This document shows, one piece after another, positions 26,401 to 33,935 of a DNA stretch of 64,000 nucleotides. Both the position numbers and the translations under genes were made by a program. The DNA is from Fibrivirga algicola (GTDB taxonomy: Bacteria > Bacteroidota > Bacteroidia > Cytophagales > Spirosomataceae), in assembly GCF_011742925.1 (NCBI RefSeq), contig NZ_WAEL01000009.1:221465-285464 (forward strand), written 5' to 3'. Positions within the stretch are counted from its first letter, which is position 1. Every line of letters begins with the position of its first letter. A model generated the notes under the pieces. It saw nothing but the letters and a program-made list of their open reading frames with translations, searched no databases and had not been told where the DNA came from.

Positions 26401-26839
26401 ATTCCGGCTTGCGTATCGACCAGCGCAACCGTTGCCCGACGGCCTGTACACGCTGGAAGTGTACGGGAGCGATCTGAGCGGAAACCGGGCCCGCCCCTAC
26501 GCTATCCGGTTTGCGGTGAAACAGGCCGCCGTGGTGCAGAACGTTACTGTTGCGCCGAATCCGTTTGTGTTTCAAACCACGATCAGGTACGTGCTGACCG
26601 GCACCCAACCGCCCCAGTCTGCTACGCTCCGCCTGATCGACCTGACTGGGCGGACTGTGCGGACCGTGCAGCTGCAAACGGGCATTGGCACCAACGAGTT
26701 TACCTGGGATGGGACGAATGATTCGGGGGCACCCATGGCAGCGGGCTCCTACCTGTACCGCCTTGACCTGCCGGGGTACGATACCTTCGAGGGAACTGCG
26801 AAGCAGCAGTTGACGGGCCGAATCGTACTGATCCGATGA
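23492..26839 (+). CDS. C25 (gingipain-type) peptidase, putative type IX sortase PorU2-like
   Basis: A 1,115-residue exported protein. Signal peptide MRLVLNLIWLSTICCTTVTAQ. Beta-rich N-terminal half, then the C25 caspase-like catalytic domain (~430-760) with SMFGHSSLDVAD (His639) and LLLVNGCATGNFYFG (Cys673), the expected catalytic dyad. The C-terminus has an Ig-like/FlgD-type module (FTWDGTNDSGAPMAAGSYLY). PorU is the type IX sortase that cuts C-terminal sorting signals and links cargo to the surface; PorU2-like paralogues of this length are typical of Cytophagales. Which proteins it processes is unknown. It overlaps the next gene by ATGA, so the two are translationally coupled. Confidence 0.85.
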   Translation: MRLVLNLIWLSTICCTTVTAQRAVLGNEWITIGQPYYKIPVAQKGLYRITFADLQQAGMPLATLDPKTLQLFHRGVEQAILVEGEADGKFDPTDYIEFIGQGNDGLQDSALYRPATAQPHAYYSLYSDTTAYFLTARPTALPGKRMSRYADTDVGTLTPQPYIWANELRVFTDQYPAGNIYPIGAGYGNGAILTAYDVGEGWMGNSINAKTRSEQTLTLTKVLHTSLTTSTLTVQYIGRTPTSHTVQVQVGQRARPRTLDPVQSRDYDPVTLSVPLSTTDMADGGRVICSLSPQEEGEAVSMAYLRVEYPHQPDLGGYTYREFRTSSDPGGRALLRLTNVPSTGRVFDLTIPGQTSVLSGTFVNSNLTNGTWTSVVREAGVARQLLMTSTVLPVSGIQRVTFRAIDPAKAGFVIVTHPALRAPIASQPDAVTQYAAYRASRAGGGYDTLSVTIDQLYNQFSYGERTPLAIRRFVDYLSRTGSPKALLLIGQSRDPQGVRKNPLINSLDMVPNGGWPGSDLALVTGLSGRPDYVPALPVGRLNVTQPQQVLDYLNKVKEHEAAASTAPWRKKMLNMSGGQSAYELSLFRAFVDEFGARLTGRTVAGQVESVSKKTDATVETIPIVDQVNAGVGIISMFGHSSLDVADIDIGFVSNDRLGYRNKGRYPLLLVNGCATGNFYFGQRTFVSDWVLTPERGAILALAHTYNGFASSLKTYTDVLYSVLTDSSWYARPFGVIQAESIRRYMAVNSSIYDKANAEQITLQGDPAVRLFPFSLPDFAFSETSIRLQPSPNSLTLTVVALNLGRALSQRPQVRVRQYAATGQLLQEVKQPINAARYSDTLRLVLPLTTLAGTFFELYADADGLFEEERRDNNRLQVASDGTVANLPFDPDNIPPIVEVAFDGRRIANDAFVAPQPLISVLIADDNTRLLRTDPTGLELYLQRPCAQQPCSFEQLAITAGTATWSYEGGAFRLAYRPAQPLPDGLYTLEVYGSDLSGNRARPYAIRFAVKQAAVVQNVTVAPNPFVFQTTIRYVLTGTQPPQSATLRLIDLTGRTVRTVQLQTGIGTNEFTWDGTNDSGAPMAAGSYLYRLDLPGYDTFEGTAKQQLTGRIVLIR

Positions 26840-28059
26840 CGAAAAACGATAGCTGGCTGCTGGCGCTGTGGCTCCTGATCTGCACCCTGATCGGGGAGCT
26901 GAGCTACCTGAACCCCACGCACTACGTAAGCCCTGATTCGGCCTATTACCTGGCTACGGCGAGTTGGCTGGTAGGTGTAACGGGTGATACCTATGGGCAC
27001 ACAGCCACTGGTTGGGACAGTACGTTTCCGGTGGGGTACCCGCTGTTGATTGGTGCCGTTGCCCGGCTCACAGGTACGTCGGTGCTCGTGGCGTCGAAGG
27101 TACTGACCATGCTGCTGACGGGTGGTTTTCTGCTCATCTGGCGGCAACGCATTGGTGCCCGGCGGGCTATATGGATGGGCTCCGTGTTCCTGCTGGGCGG
27201 GTTTCTGCGCATCCTGACCTATATCTGGTCGGAGGGGGCGTTTCTGATGGTGCTGCTGGAATGGATCTGGTTGATGAGCCAGCCAGCCGAGGCAATTCCC
27301 GAACGGCGGCCCCACCTTAGGTACGTTGGTAAGCTGTTTATGCTGACCATGGCGCTCTTTCTGCTCAGGTACGTTGGTGGGTACGTATTGATCGTGTATG
27401 GTCTGCTGACGCTGGGAACGTATCGGCAACAAGGCCTGACAAACGCCCGGCAACGCAGTGGCCCCGACCTGTTGTACATGGGCCTGTCTGCGGGTTGCAT
27501 GCTGGGCTATTTTCTGCTCAACTGGCTGCTTACCTCATCGGCCTATGGCGGGGAGCGCTTCGTGACATCGCCTGAACCAGCGAGTGATACGCTGTCCATA
27601 CTGGCACTCAGCCTCGTCAATGAACTGCTGCTCCTGCGCGACTACGTACCCGATGGGTCGGTTTTGCTGGTTGTAGTTGGTGTTGTTCTGCAAGTCGTTC
27701 TTTTCCGCTGGGGTTGGCTCCGCCTGAAACAGCAGCGCCACACCCTGCCCAACTGGTTACCCACCGATCAGCAACTGCTCCGGGTCTTGTTGTGGTCGGC
27801 AGGTACGTACTTGGTTGTGTTGTTCGCCCTGCGGGCTTTCAGTCCGTTCAGTGGGCCAAACGCCCGGCTCATGGCCCCCGCCAGCCTGCCGCTGCTCATG
27901 GGGACAGCCTATTGGGTCAGCCGATGGACTAACGTCAGGGCCCGCCGGCAACTAGGCTACTGCTGGGCCGCTTTACTGCTATGTTCCTGGCTGCAACTGC
28001 TTCCCCAAGCCGATTTTTGGGAAAAAATGACCGCGCTGTTTGGCACTACACGCTGGTGA
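26836..28059 (+). CDS. Polytopic membrane protein, GT-C glycosyltransferase-like
   Basis: A 407-residue protein with about ten transmembrane helices and no soluble domain. The first loop carries SPDSAYYLATASWL, an acidic motif placed as in GT-C/ArnT/PMT glycosyltransferases, and FPVGYPLLIGAVARL follows. Other helices include WMGSVFLLGGFLRILTYIW and MLTMALFLLRYVGGYVLIV. That fits a lipid-phosphate-sugar-dependent transferase but is weaker evidence than a recognised family match. Its start overlaps the stop of the C25 peptidase gene by four bases (ATGA), so the products are made together. Inference: it may contribute a glycan or lipid to cargo released or anchored by the sortase. Confidence 0.65.
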   Translation: MTKNDSWLLALWLLICTLIGELSYLNPTHYVSPDSAYYLATASWLVGVTGDTYGHTATGWDSTFPVGYPLLIGAVARLTGTSVLVASKVLTMLLTGGFLLIWRQRIGARRAIWMGSVFLLGGFLRILTYIWSEGAFLMVLLEWIWLMSQPAEAIPERRPHLRYVGKLFMLTMALFLLRYVGGYVLIVYGLLTLGTYRQQGLTNARQRSGPDLLYMGLSAGCMLGYFLLNWLLTSSAYGGERFVTSPEPASDTLSILALSLVNELLLLRDYVPDGSVLLVVVGVVLQVVLFRWGWLRLKQQRHTLPNWLPTDQQLLRVLLWSAGTYLVVLFALRAFSPFSGPNARLMAPASLPLLMGTAYWVSRWTNVRARRQLGYCWAALLLCSWLQLLPQADFWEKMTALFGTTRW

Positions 28060-28082
28060 TGTTTGCGGTACAGGCTGCTTCG

Positions 28083-28481
28083 CTAAGTAGTTTCTTCTCC
28101 TACGCATCCTGTGATCTGGTCGTGCGGCCAATGACCCGACAGGTATTTTTCGTGGGAAAAGATTTGGAGTCCCTTTTCGGCAAACTGCACATGGCTCATC
28201 CCAATGAGCTGACGTAGTGTCACAAACACCATCGAACTATCAGCGTGGTCGTACTGGGCTTTGCCGTAGTGGACCTAGCCCTATTTGATCTTTTTGAGCG
28301 CGATCGGGTAGAAGTCGCTCGTGAAGCGAGCCCCGCTGATCGAGGTCGTTAACTCCTTGCTGCCAATCAGCGTGAACAGCGGGTGTTCCGGTGGAGGAAA
28401 CCCGCTGTTCTGCTGCAGTTCTGTTATGGTTTTTAATAGGCTATCCGGTCCGTGCTTAGTAGGTGATGACCAGTTTACCAA
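28083..28481 (-). pseudogene. AraC-family regulator remnant (N-terminal domain only, stop codons inside)
   Basis: An open stretch from 28481 reads ITELQQNSGFPPPEHPLF then FTSDFYPIALKKIK, the typical start of a Bacteroidota AraC regulator's cupin domain. It meets two in-frame TAG codons at about 28276-28284, after which the same frame continues as VHYGKAQYDHADSSMVF and LIGMSHVQFAEKGLQIF, again matching that family, until a stop at 28083. The C-terminal helix-turn-helix domain is absent because the neighbouring membrane-protein gene ends at 28059. It is therefore a dead regulator of the adjacent alcohol dehydrogenase. The first eight or so codons overlap the dehydrogenase 3' end and are probably not original. 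Confidence 0.75.
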
Positions 28482-29469
28482 TCGTTGTGCCTGATTCCAG
28501 TTGGGTGTGTGCCTGTTTCAGCGTGTCGGCCGAAAGACCATGCAGGGTTTGGGTGAGCGTCGGTGCCAACACGCCTTCGTCGAGCAAATCAGCCACCCGG
28601 TTCAGGATGTGGTGCTGCTCGATTAGGTCATCCGTCTGAAACGAGGAGCGCGTAAACATCAACTCCCACGAAAAGCTGACGCTCTTGCTTTTGAGTTTGT
28701 TCAGCACAACGGGCGCCGCACTACCCGTAATAGAGGCAATGTGTCCCTGGGGCTTAATGAGTTCGGCCAGCGTATCCCAGTAGGCGTTGGTATCCACAAA
28801 ATCGACGATATAATCTACGTGCTGGAAGCCAGCGGCCCGGACTTCCTCAACGAGGTTGCGGTGATTTACCACGACGTCTGCGCCCATCTTTTTGCACCAG
28901 TCGGCTGTCTCGGGGCGCGATGCGGTGGCGATCACGTGCAGACCCAGCAGCTTTTTGGCCAGCTGAATAGCAATGGACCCCACGCCGCCGGCGCCGCCAA
29001 TGATCAGCAGGGTTTTGTGCTGGTCGCGCTCACGCGAAAGACGCATCCGGTCGAAAAATATTTCCCAGGCCGTCAGGGCGGTCAGTGGAATAGCCGCCGC
29101 GTCTTCATCGGAGAGAGAGGTTGGCCTACGGCCCACAATCCGTTCGTCGATGACTTGGTACTCGGCGTTACTGCCCGATTTGGTGATGTCGCCGGCGTAG
29201 TACACCGCATCGCCCACTTTGAACAGGGACACATCGCTTCCCACCGCTTCGACCACCCCCGAAGCGTCCCAGCCAATGATCTTTGGCTGTTCCAGCACCG
29301 TGTCTTTAGCCGAGTTCTGCCGGATTTTAAAATCGACCGGGTTCACCGAGATGGCGTTGACCTTCACCAGCAACTCATGCGGGCCGGGTGTGGGTTTGGC
29401 AATGTCGATATCGATAAAACTGGCTGCGTCGGTGATGGGGAGGGACGTCTTGAATCCTACTGCTTTCAT
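28456..29469 (-). CDS. Zinc-binding alcohol dehydrogenase family / quinone oxidoreductase-like MDR
   Basis: A cytosolic medium-chain reductase of 337 residues. N-terminal GroES-like domain (MKAVGFKTSLPITDAAS, VKVNAISVNPVDFKIR, IIGWDASGVVEAVGSDV) and Rossmann domain with IIGGAGGVGSIAIQLAKKL (~155-173) for NAD(P)H. The structural-zinc cysteine cluster and the GHE motif are missing, placing it in the zinc-independent quinone-reductase-like branch (TIGR02817-like) even though databases call it zinc-binding. Substrate unknown, probably reactive carbonyls or quinones. It is flanked on both sides by gene remnants (AraC regulator, SDR), so it is the survivor of a larger oxidoreductase cluster. Confidence 0.88.
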   Translation of the reverse strand: MKAVGFKTSLPITDAASFIDIDIAKPTPGPHELLVKVNAISVNPVDFKIRQNSAKDTVLEQPKIIGWDASGVVEAVGSDVSLFKVGDAVYYAGDITKSGSNAEYQVIDERIVGRRPTSLSDEDAAAIPLTALTAWEIFFDRMRLSRERDQHKTLLIIGGAGGVGSIAIQLAKKLLGLHVIATASRPETADWCKKMGADVVVNHRNLVEEVRAAGFQHVDYIVDFVDTNAYWDTLAELIKPQGHIASITGSAAPVVLNKLKSKSVSFSWELMFTRSSFQTDDLIEQHHILNRVADLLDEGVLAPTLTQTLHGLSADTLKQAHTQLESGTTIGKLVITY

Positions 29470-29486
29470 GTTTACTCGCTGTTCGT

Positions 29487-29755
29487 TTAGTCGTTTCCGT
29501 GAGCGGCCGCGCTAACGTGGCTCCAGGCTTCTCCTGTCGCCAGGCGTTTTGCATCGGCGGCTTTTACAGCTGGATAACCAATTTTTTCCAAAATAAGGCG
29601 AGCCCCTTTACCGCAAATTTTGAGGCACCGTGAACACGCCAGGTGTACTCGATGCCTGCATACGATGGCCACACCGCCTCAGTCGCCCTTAGCGACCCGA
29701 GGAGATTAACGCCTATCTGTTTGCGGGCCATAGGTACCACGTTATCGTCGTGCAA
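29487..29755 (-). pseudogene. Short-chain dehydrogenase (SDR) remnant
   Basis: From 29755 one frame reads ARKQIGVNLLGSLRATEAV, the SDR helix that follows the NNAG motif, then after a deletion HGASKFAVKGLAL, the end of the active-site YxxxK segment with Tyr replaced by His; it stops at 29564. A second frame (29487-29672) continues with AKRLATGEAWSHVSAAAHG, resembling the C-terminal end of SDR proteins. The Rossmann glycine motif, catalytic Ser and much of the middle are gone. At least one deletion and one frameshift are needed to explain it. It is on the same strand as, and just upstream of, the surviving alcohol dehydrogenase. Confidence 0.65.
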
Positions 29756-29925
29756 CGGGAATGTTTTGGCCTATACCGTTCCAAATCCTCGTGAAGCGTT
29801 CGTAATACAACTGCCTCGTTATGCGCTCTCAATCCAGCCATGCGCTGACAGGATCGGGGCAGGTACGTAGGTTTTTTAGGCCAACGTACCTGTTCCAACT
29901 CTTTTACAGTTAGCTTGCTCACCGT
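29756..29925. other. Gene-free gap upstream of the second zinc ADH
   Basis: About 170 bases. They contain two copies of the window-wide motif in opposite orientation close together (AGGTACGT near 29862 and AACGTACCTG near 29884), which could pair as an 8-bp hairpin. No -33/-7 pair was recognised. A minus-strand open frame here (29713-29922) matches nothing I know. Confidence 0.4.
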
Positions 29926-30942
29926 ATGAAAACCTTAGTCTGCACCACTCCCGGACAGTTCGCGTATGAACAGGGAGCGAAGCCCGAAATTGCCGCTGGC
30001 CGGGCCATTATCCGCATCAAACGCATCGGGATTTGCGGTACTGATCTGCACGCCTTCGAGGGCACTCAGCCGTTTTTTTCGTACCCCCGGATTTTGGGTC
30101 ATGAACTGGCTGGCGAACTGGTCGAAGCCGACGGTGCCCCCGATTTCCAACCGGGTGAGCTGGTCACGTTTATTCCGTATTTCAACTGCGGCGTTTGTAT
30201 TGCCTGTCGGCGGGGGAAGCCCAACTGCTGCACGCAGATGCAGGTAAGCGGTGTACATGTCGACGGGGGCATGGCCGAATACTTGTCGGTGCCATCCTAT
30301 TCGCTCGTGCATGGCAATGGATTGTCAGTCGATGAGCTGGCACTGGTTGAACCCCTGGCTATTGGCGCGCATGGCGTTCGTCGGGCGGCGGTTGAACCCG
30401 GTGAATTTGTACTGATGATCGGGGCAGGGCCCATTGGACTAGGTATCATGGAGTTTGCCCGGATTGCCGGTGGGCAGGTGATCGCGCTGGACATAAATCC
30501 GGATCGCCTCGCCTTCTGCCGGGAGAAGCTGGGCGTTGCGCACACCATCGATGCTCGGTCTGCCGATGTGTTCGAGCAGCTTCAGACCATCACCCAGGGC
30601 GACATGCCAACGGTAGTCATCGACGCAACGGGTAGTTTGAAGGCGATTAACAATAGCTTTCAGTACATGGCGCATGGGGCCAGGTACGTGTTGGTGGGCC
30701 TCCAGAAAGGGGAAATCAGCTTCAGCCACCCTGAGTTTCATAAACGGGAAGCCACGCTGATGAGCAGCCGTAATGCCACGCGCACTGATTTTGAACACGT
30801 AATTGCCTCGCTGAAAGCAGGCCTGATTGATCCAACGACCTACATTACCCACCGTGTTGCCTTCGACGCCGTAAGCGACCAGTTTGCCAGCTGGCTCAAC
30901 CCGGCCAACGGCGTTATCAAAGCCATGGTGGAAGTTGATTAA
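29926..30942 (+). CDS. Zinc-dependent alcohol dehydrogenase (sorbitol/threonine dehydrogenase-like)
   Basis: A 338-residue cytosolic NAD(P)-dependent dehydrogenase. Catalytic zinc ligands: GICGTDLHAFEG (Cys), GHELAGE (His-Glu) and a later Glu in VEPLAIGAHG. The four-cysteine structural zinc site CGVCIACRRGKPNCC is intact. Rossmann motif GAGPIGLGIMEFARIAGG (~163-180), then ALDINPDRLAF with the NAD-type Asp. This is the polyol/sugar-acid branch (RspB, YjjN, sorbitol dehydrogenase-like); substrate not determinable. It converges with a ROK regulator gene across a shared terminator, so regulation by that protein is possible but not shown. Confidence 0.92.
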   Translation: MKTLVCTTPGQFAYEQGAKPEIAAGRAIIRIKRIGICGTDLHAFEGTQPFFSYPRILGHELAGELVEADGAPDFQPGELVTFIPYFNCGVCIACRRGKPNCCTQMQVSGVHVDGGMAEYLSVPSYSLVHGNGLSVDELALVEPLAIGAHGVRRAAVEPGEFVLMIGAGPIGLGIMEFARIAGGQVIALDINPDRLAFCREKLGVAHTIDARSADVFEQLQTITQGDMPTVVIDATGSLKAINNSFQYMAHGARYVLVGLQKGEISFSHPEFHKREATLMSSRNATRTDFEHVIASLKAGLIDPTTYITHRVAFDAVSDQFASWLNPANGVIKAMVEVD

Positions 30943-30958
30943 TGGCGCAAACTGGTTT

Positions 30959-31011
30959 TTGCTTCGCTAGTCGCGCACCGCAACGGTAGACAGGGCCGAC
31001 TAGCGAAGCAA
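30959..31011. terminator. Bidirectional inverted-repeat terminator between ADH and ROK genes
   Basis: Perfect 15-bp arms: TTGCTTCGCTAGTCG at 30959-30973 and its complement at 30997-31011, with a 23-base loop. A T5 run precedes the left arm, so termination is best on the minus strand (for the ROK gene), but it lies in the gap between two convergent stops. Confidence 0.75.
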
Positions 31012-31054
31012 CACCGTGCGAAGCCGGTCAAGGCACGTACCTGGTGCAGCGCAA

Positions 31055-32287
31055 TCAGGGTATTTGTTCATGGTCGAGCAGGCGTTGCAGCACGTAGGCG
31101 TGGGTGCCGTAGAGCTTGGCCATTTCGCCAAGTTTAGAGAGCCGAATGGTGAGGCTGTTCTGGTAATCGGGCAGACAATGATCGATCAGCGCCTGTTCGA
31201 TGGGCTGGGTAATGGCCGTGGCCGCTTTCGCCAATACTCCATTTACGATGATGAGTTCAGGGTTGAACAGATGCACGGCAATGGCCAGGCCACGGCCCAG
31301 TTCACTCCCGGCATTGCGCAACAAACCAAGGCAAAAGCCATCACCGGTGTTGGCTTTCTGAATAATCGACTCGATGGTTACATTGTCGGGACCTGCGTCG
31401 GCAAGCCCGGATGGCTGACCCTGAGCCAGACCCAGACGTGCACGGCGAATCAACGACGAAGCCGACGTGAGGGTATCCAGACAGCCTATTTTGCCGCAGG
31501 TGCACAACTCCCCGTCGGCTTTGATCTGGATATGCCCTAACTCGCCTGCGAAACCCGACGTGCCCTGGATAATTTCGCCGTTGATCATCACGCCCAGACC
31601 AATACCCCAGTCGATATTGATCGAAATGACGTGTTTCTTCCCTTGAGCCAACCCGAATCTGGCTTCGCCAAACAGGATGGATTTGGTGTCGTTGATAAAA
31701 AAAATCGGCGCGTCGAAGAGCGAGGCGAAAAGCGAACTCAGAGATTGCCCCGGCTGATTCAGCTCGGGATGCGTGAAGTTGAAACCCAGTTCCGGGTTAA
31801 CGAGCCCTGGCATGGTGGCACCCACCCCAATAACCGTGAGGGCGTCGGCCTGGAGCTGATGTGCCAGCTCTTGCAGCGGCTCCCGCAACTCCCCGACAAA
31901 GGAAGACGATTCACCTAGCCGGAGGTCCATATCTAAGCGGTGCAGCACCTGATTGGCCAGGTCGATCACCAGCAATTTGGTATCATGAACGGTAATATCA
32001 ATGACGATGGTGACGTAATGGTCGGGCTTCAGCGCGAACAGAGACGGTTTTCTGCCCATCTGAGCGGTTCCTGTGCCAATGCTGCAAACCCAGTTAGCGG
32101 AAGTTAACTCATCAATGAGGCCGGTAACAGACGGCACGCTGGTATGCACTGAACTGGCTAACTGAGCGATGGTCCGTGAGTTTGACTCATACAATTCGGC
32201 AATGATCCGGCGCTTTAACTTATTCTTTTTTGTGTCAATGATAGAGACAACCCGCTGTTCATACATAATATCAATTCGCTCTGGCAT
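31055..32287 (-). CDS. ROK family transcriptional regulator
   Basis: A 410-residue NagC/XylR-type regulator: N-terminal winged helix (~22-75, RRIIAELYESNSRTIAQLAS then VHTSVPSVTGLIDELTSAN) fused to a sugar-kinase-like ROK domain. ROK landmarks: FFINDTKSILFGEAR (Asp200), DWGIGLGVMINGEIIQG, GELGH (248-252, zinc His251) and CTCGKIGCLD with Cys262, Cys264 and Cys269, the zinc-binding cluster. The ATP-binding part is less well kept, as usual for regulators. It should bind a sugar and release DNA. Alternative start: Met8. An upstream 14-bp palindrome at 32444-32457 is a possible operator. No sugar gene is in the same operon. Confidence 0.9.
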   Translation of the reverse strand: MPERIDIMYEQRVVSIIDTKKNKLKRRIIAELYESNSRTIAQLASSVHTSVPSVTGLIDELTSANWVCSIGTGTAQMGRKPSLFALKPDHYVTIVIDITVHDTKLLVIDLANQVLHRLDMDLRLGESSSFVGELREPLQELAHQLQADALTVIGVGATMPGLVNPELGFNFTHPELNQPGQSLSSLFASLFDAPIFFINDTKSILFGEARFGLAQGKKHVISINIDWGIGLGVMINGEIIQGTSGFAGELGHIQIKADGELCTCGKIGCLDTLTSASSLIRRARLGLAQGQPSGLADAGPDNVTIESIIQKANTGDGFCLGLLRNAGSELGRGLAIAVHLFNPELIIVNGVLAKAATAITQPIEQALIDHCLPDYQNSLTIRLSKLGEMAKLYGTHAYVLQRLLDHEQIP

Positions 32288-32607
32288 CAGCCATCTTAGA
32301 TAAGGCCGATTGTGTGGTTGGAAGCGTGTCCTAGTAGCGTACGCGTTTCGGCAGCCGCTTTAGGGTAATCGTCAAGATGCCATGCCAGTACGTTCTATGC
32401 GCACAAAGTCACTATTGTTTAGCTGGCTACTTACGAAGTACTTAATTAGATCTAATTTGGTCAAAATTGCATTGTATTTTGGCCTAGTTGGAGCAAACAA
32501 GTTGTATGCCAGCAATTCACGCCAATGAACTGTAGACCCTGTGCAGGGTAAATGCGTTGGCTACCCGGATACATTTAGTATGAGGAAAGCCCATTCTTTA
32601 TACGGTT
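32288..32607. other. Intergenic region upstream of the ROK gene
   Basis: About 320 bases between the stop of the haloperoxidase-like gene and the start of the ROK gene, both on the minus strand. The right half (~32400-32520) is AT-rich. It contains the 14-bp palindrome listed separately. A plus-strand open frame from 32541 runs into the haloperoxidase gene antisense and is not believable. No clear terminator hairpin was found. Confidence 0.5.
32444..32457. promoter_or_regulatory. 14-bp perfect palindrome, candidate ROK operator
   Basis: AATTAGATCTAATT is perfectly self-complementary and lies in AT-rich DNA about 157 bases upstream of the ROK start. Perfect AT-rich palindromes are usual for winged-helix dimers such as NagC/XylR regulators. 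Only one copy was noticed; function is inferred. Confidence 0.4.
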
Positions 32608-33930
32608 TTAAGGAGCCAGACCGAGCTTTTTTAGCACAAACTGGCCAATCTGTTCACCCTGTTGCATCCCATTTTCAATTGAATCGCGAAAATGAATACC
32701 GCCATACAGGCGAGAAATGCCGGCTTCGTGGGCGGCGTGGGTAAACGAACTGAACCGGCGGGCGGGTACGCCAAATTCCACCTCCACGGTATCGGTATAC
32801 GGGATTGGCCGGTGAGCCAGCGCCATCAGAACGGTTGCCACGGCCTGCGACATCACACTGTGCCCGCTGGTGTATTCGGGAAACGGGGGCGTTTGTAGCA
32901 GTGGCCGCCAGCTACGGTCGATGTGTTGATTGATGTATGTTTCGGGCCGGATCCGGTTGCTGGTATATTTCTCTTCCCAGCACGAAATAAAGGCGTCGGC
33001 CATGGTCAGCCCAACCAGCGCGTGCCAGCGAACGGTTTCGGCCAGGGTCAGCTTTTCCTGCACACTCACCAGACTGGTGATGCCCACCCAGTGCCCCGAC
33101 GGCGATATCTTTTTGGTGCCGAAACTGACATGCCCCTTCTGATTTAGAAAAAACGGGTTGCAGTCCCAGAAGTTGGCAATGTGCGTTTGCGCGGTGGTGA
33201 GCACCCGGCAGGTATCGTACACCTCTCTGGCCTGCCTGTAAAAGGCCGACCCGTTTTGTTCACTATAGGGCGTAGGCGGAGTTGGCCGAAACTGAGCCGC
33301 ACTGTCGAGCAAAAAAGGGCGGAGGGTGGCCCAGTAGGGTTCATACGACTCGGAGTAGGCGGGGGGCGTGGGTTGCCATTGGCCGGGCTTTTCACCGGGC
33401 GTAAACCGGATGTAGCCGCTGGTTTTAACGTACCCATCGGCCGCCGCGTAGCTGAGCAGTCTCTTCACCAGGCTGTCGGCCACCGCGCGCGTGGTCTTCA
33501 ACTGCTCGCTGGTCAGGTGGCGTTGGGTGCGGCTGGTGGCAATCAGCTGGTCGCGGGCGGCTTCGAGCAGGTAGCCAGAGGGCAGCATTTCCTCGCCCAT
33601 CCGGAGCAGAATATACGATGTGCCAAAGTCAACATCAACACCGGGCGCTGGTGCCAACGCGGCGGGCAGGGGGTAGTTGCGCAACCGACCCGTCAGGGCA
33701 ACGTACCCGGCCGGACGTTGCTGCCGGTACATAAACTCATAGGCGGCCAGGTTGGCGTAGGCGTAGTACCGAGCGGCGGCACAGGGGCCAATTACGTCGG
33801 TTACCATCACGTCGGTCAACTGCTTGAGTGCCTCCGTGTAGGCCACTGCCGCCGACCGGGTAGTGGGTGGCGTGGCTAAACCCCGGTTGGCCAGGAGGGG
33901 TATCAGCAGGAGCAAAACGAATCGCTTCAT
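32608..33930 (-). CDS. Vanadium-dependent haloperoxidase / PAP2-superfamily protein
   Basis: A 440-residue exported protein. The start at 33930 is chosen because MKRFVLLLLIPLLANRGLA is a clear signal peptide and lies 5 bases past the stop of the preceding gene; longer frames run backwards into that gene. The oxyanion site of the VHPO/PAP2 fold is present: KYTSNRIRPETY (Lys-Arg), FPEYTSGHSVMSQAVA (Ser-Gly-His) and GISRLYGGIHFRDSIENG (Arg-x5-His). Such proteins oxidise halides with vanadate or act as phosphatases. Close relatives are commonly encoded beside FG-GAP/UnbV proteins and SusCD in Cytophagales, as here. Last gene of the apparent susCD unit. Confidence 0.88.
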   Translation of the reverse strand: MKRFVLLLLIPLLANRGLATPPTTRSAAVAYTEALKQLTDVMVTDVIGPCAAARYYAYANLAAYEFMYRQQRPAGYVALTGRLRNYPLPAALAPAPGVDVDFGTSYILLRMGEEMLPSGYLLEAARDQLIATSRTQRHLTSEQLKTTRAVADSLVKRLLSYAAADGYVKTSGYIRFTPGEKPGQWQPTPPAYSESYEPYWATLRPFLLDSAAQFRPTPPTPYSEQNGSAFYRQAREVYDTCRVLTTAQTHIANFWDCNPFFLNQKGHVSFGTKKISPSGHWVGITSLVSVQEKLTLAETVRWHALVGLTMADAFISCWEEKYTSNRIRPETYINQHIDRSWRPLLQTPPFPEYTSGHSVMSQAVATVLMALAHRPIPYTDTVEVEFGVPARRFSSFTHAAHEAGISRLYGGIHFRDSIENGMQQGEQIGQFVLKKLGLAP

Positions 33931-33935
33931 ACAGA

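Noticed and set aside
28741..29490. A 249-codon plus-strand open frame opposite the alcohol dehydrogenase
   Set aside because: Complement of an intact MDR gene; no recognisable family and unusual composition.
29713..29922. A 69-codon minus-strand frame upstream of the SDR remnant
   Set aside because: No family resemblance; it overlaps the remnant in another frame and may be chance in decayed DNA.
32541..32744. A 67-codon plus-strand frame with a GTATTTTGG promoter-like element 65 bases upstream
   Set aside because: It runs antisense into the haloperoxidase gene and its sequence is not protein-like. The GTATTTTGG element also occurs near 23275 and 42653 but is one base off the TAnnTTTG spacing, so it was not called as a promoter.
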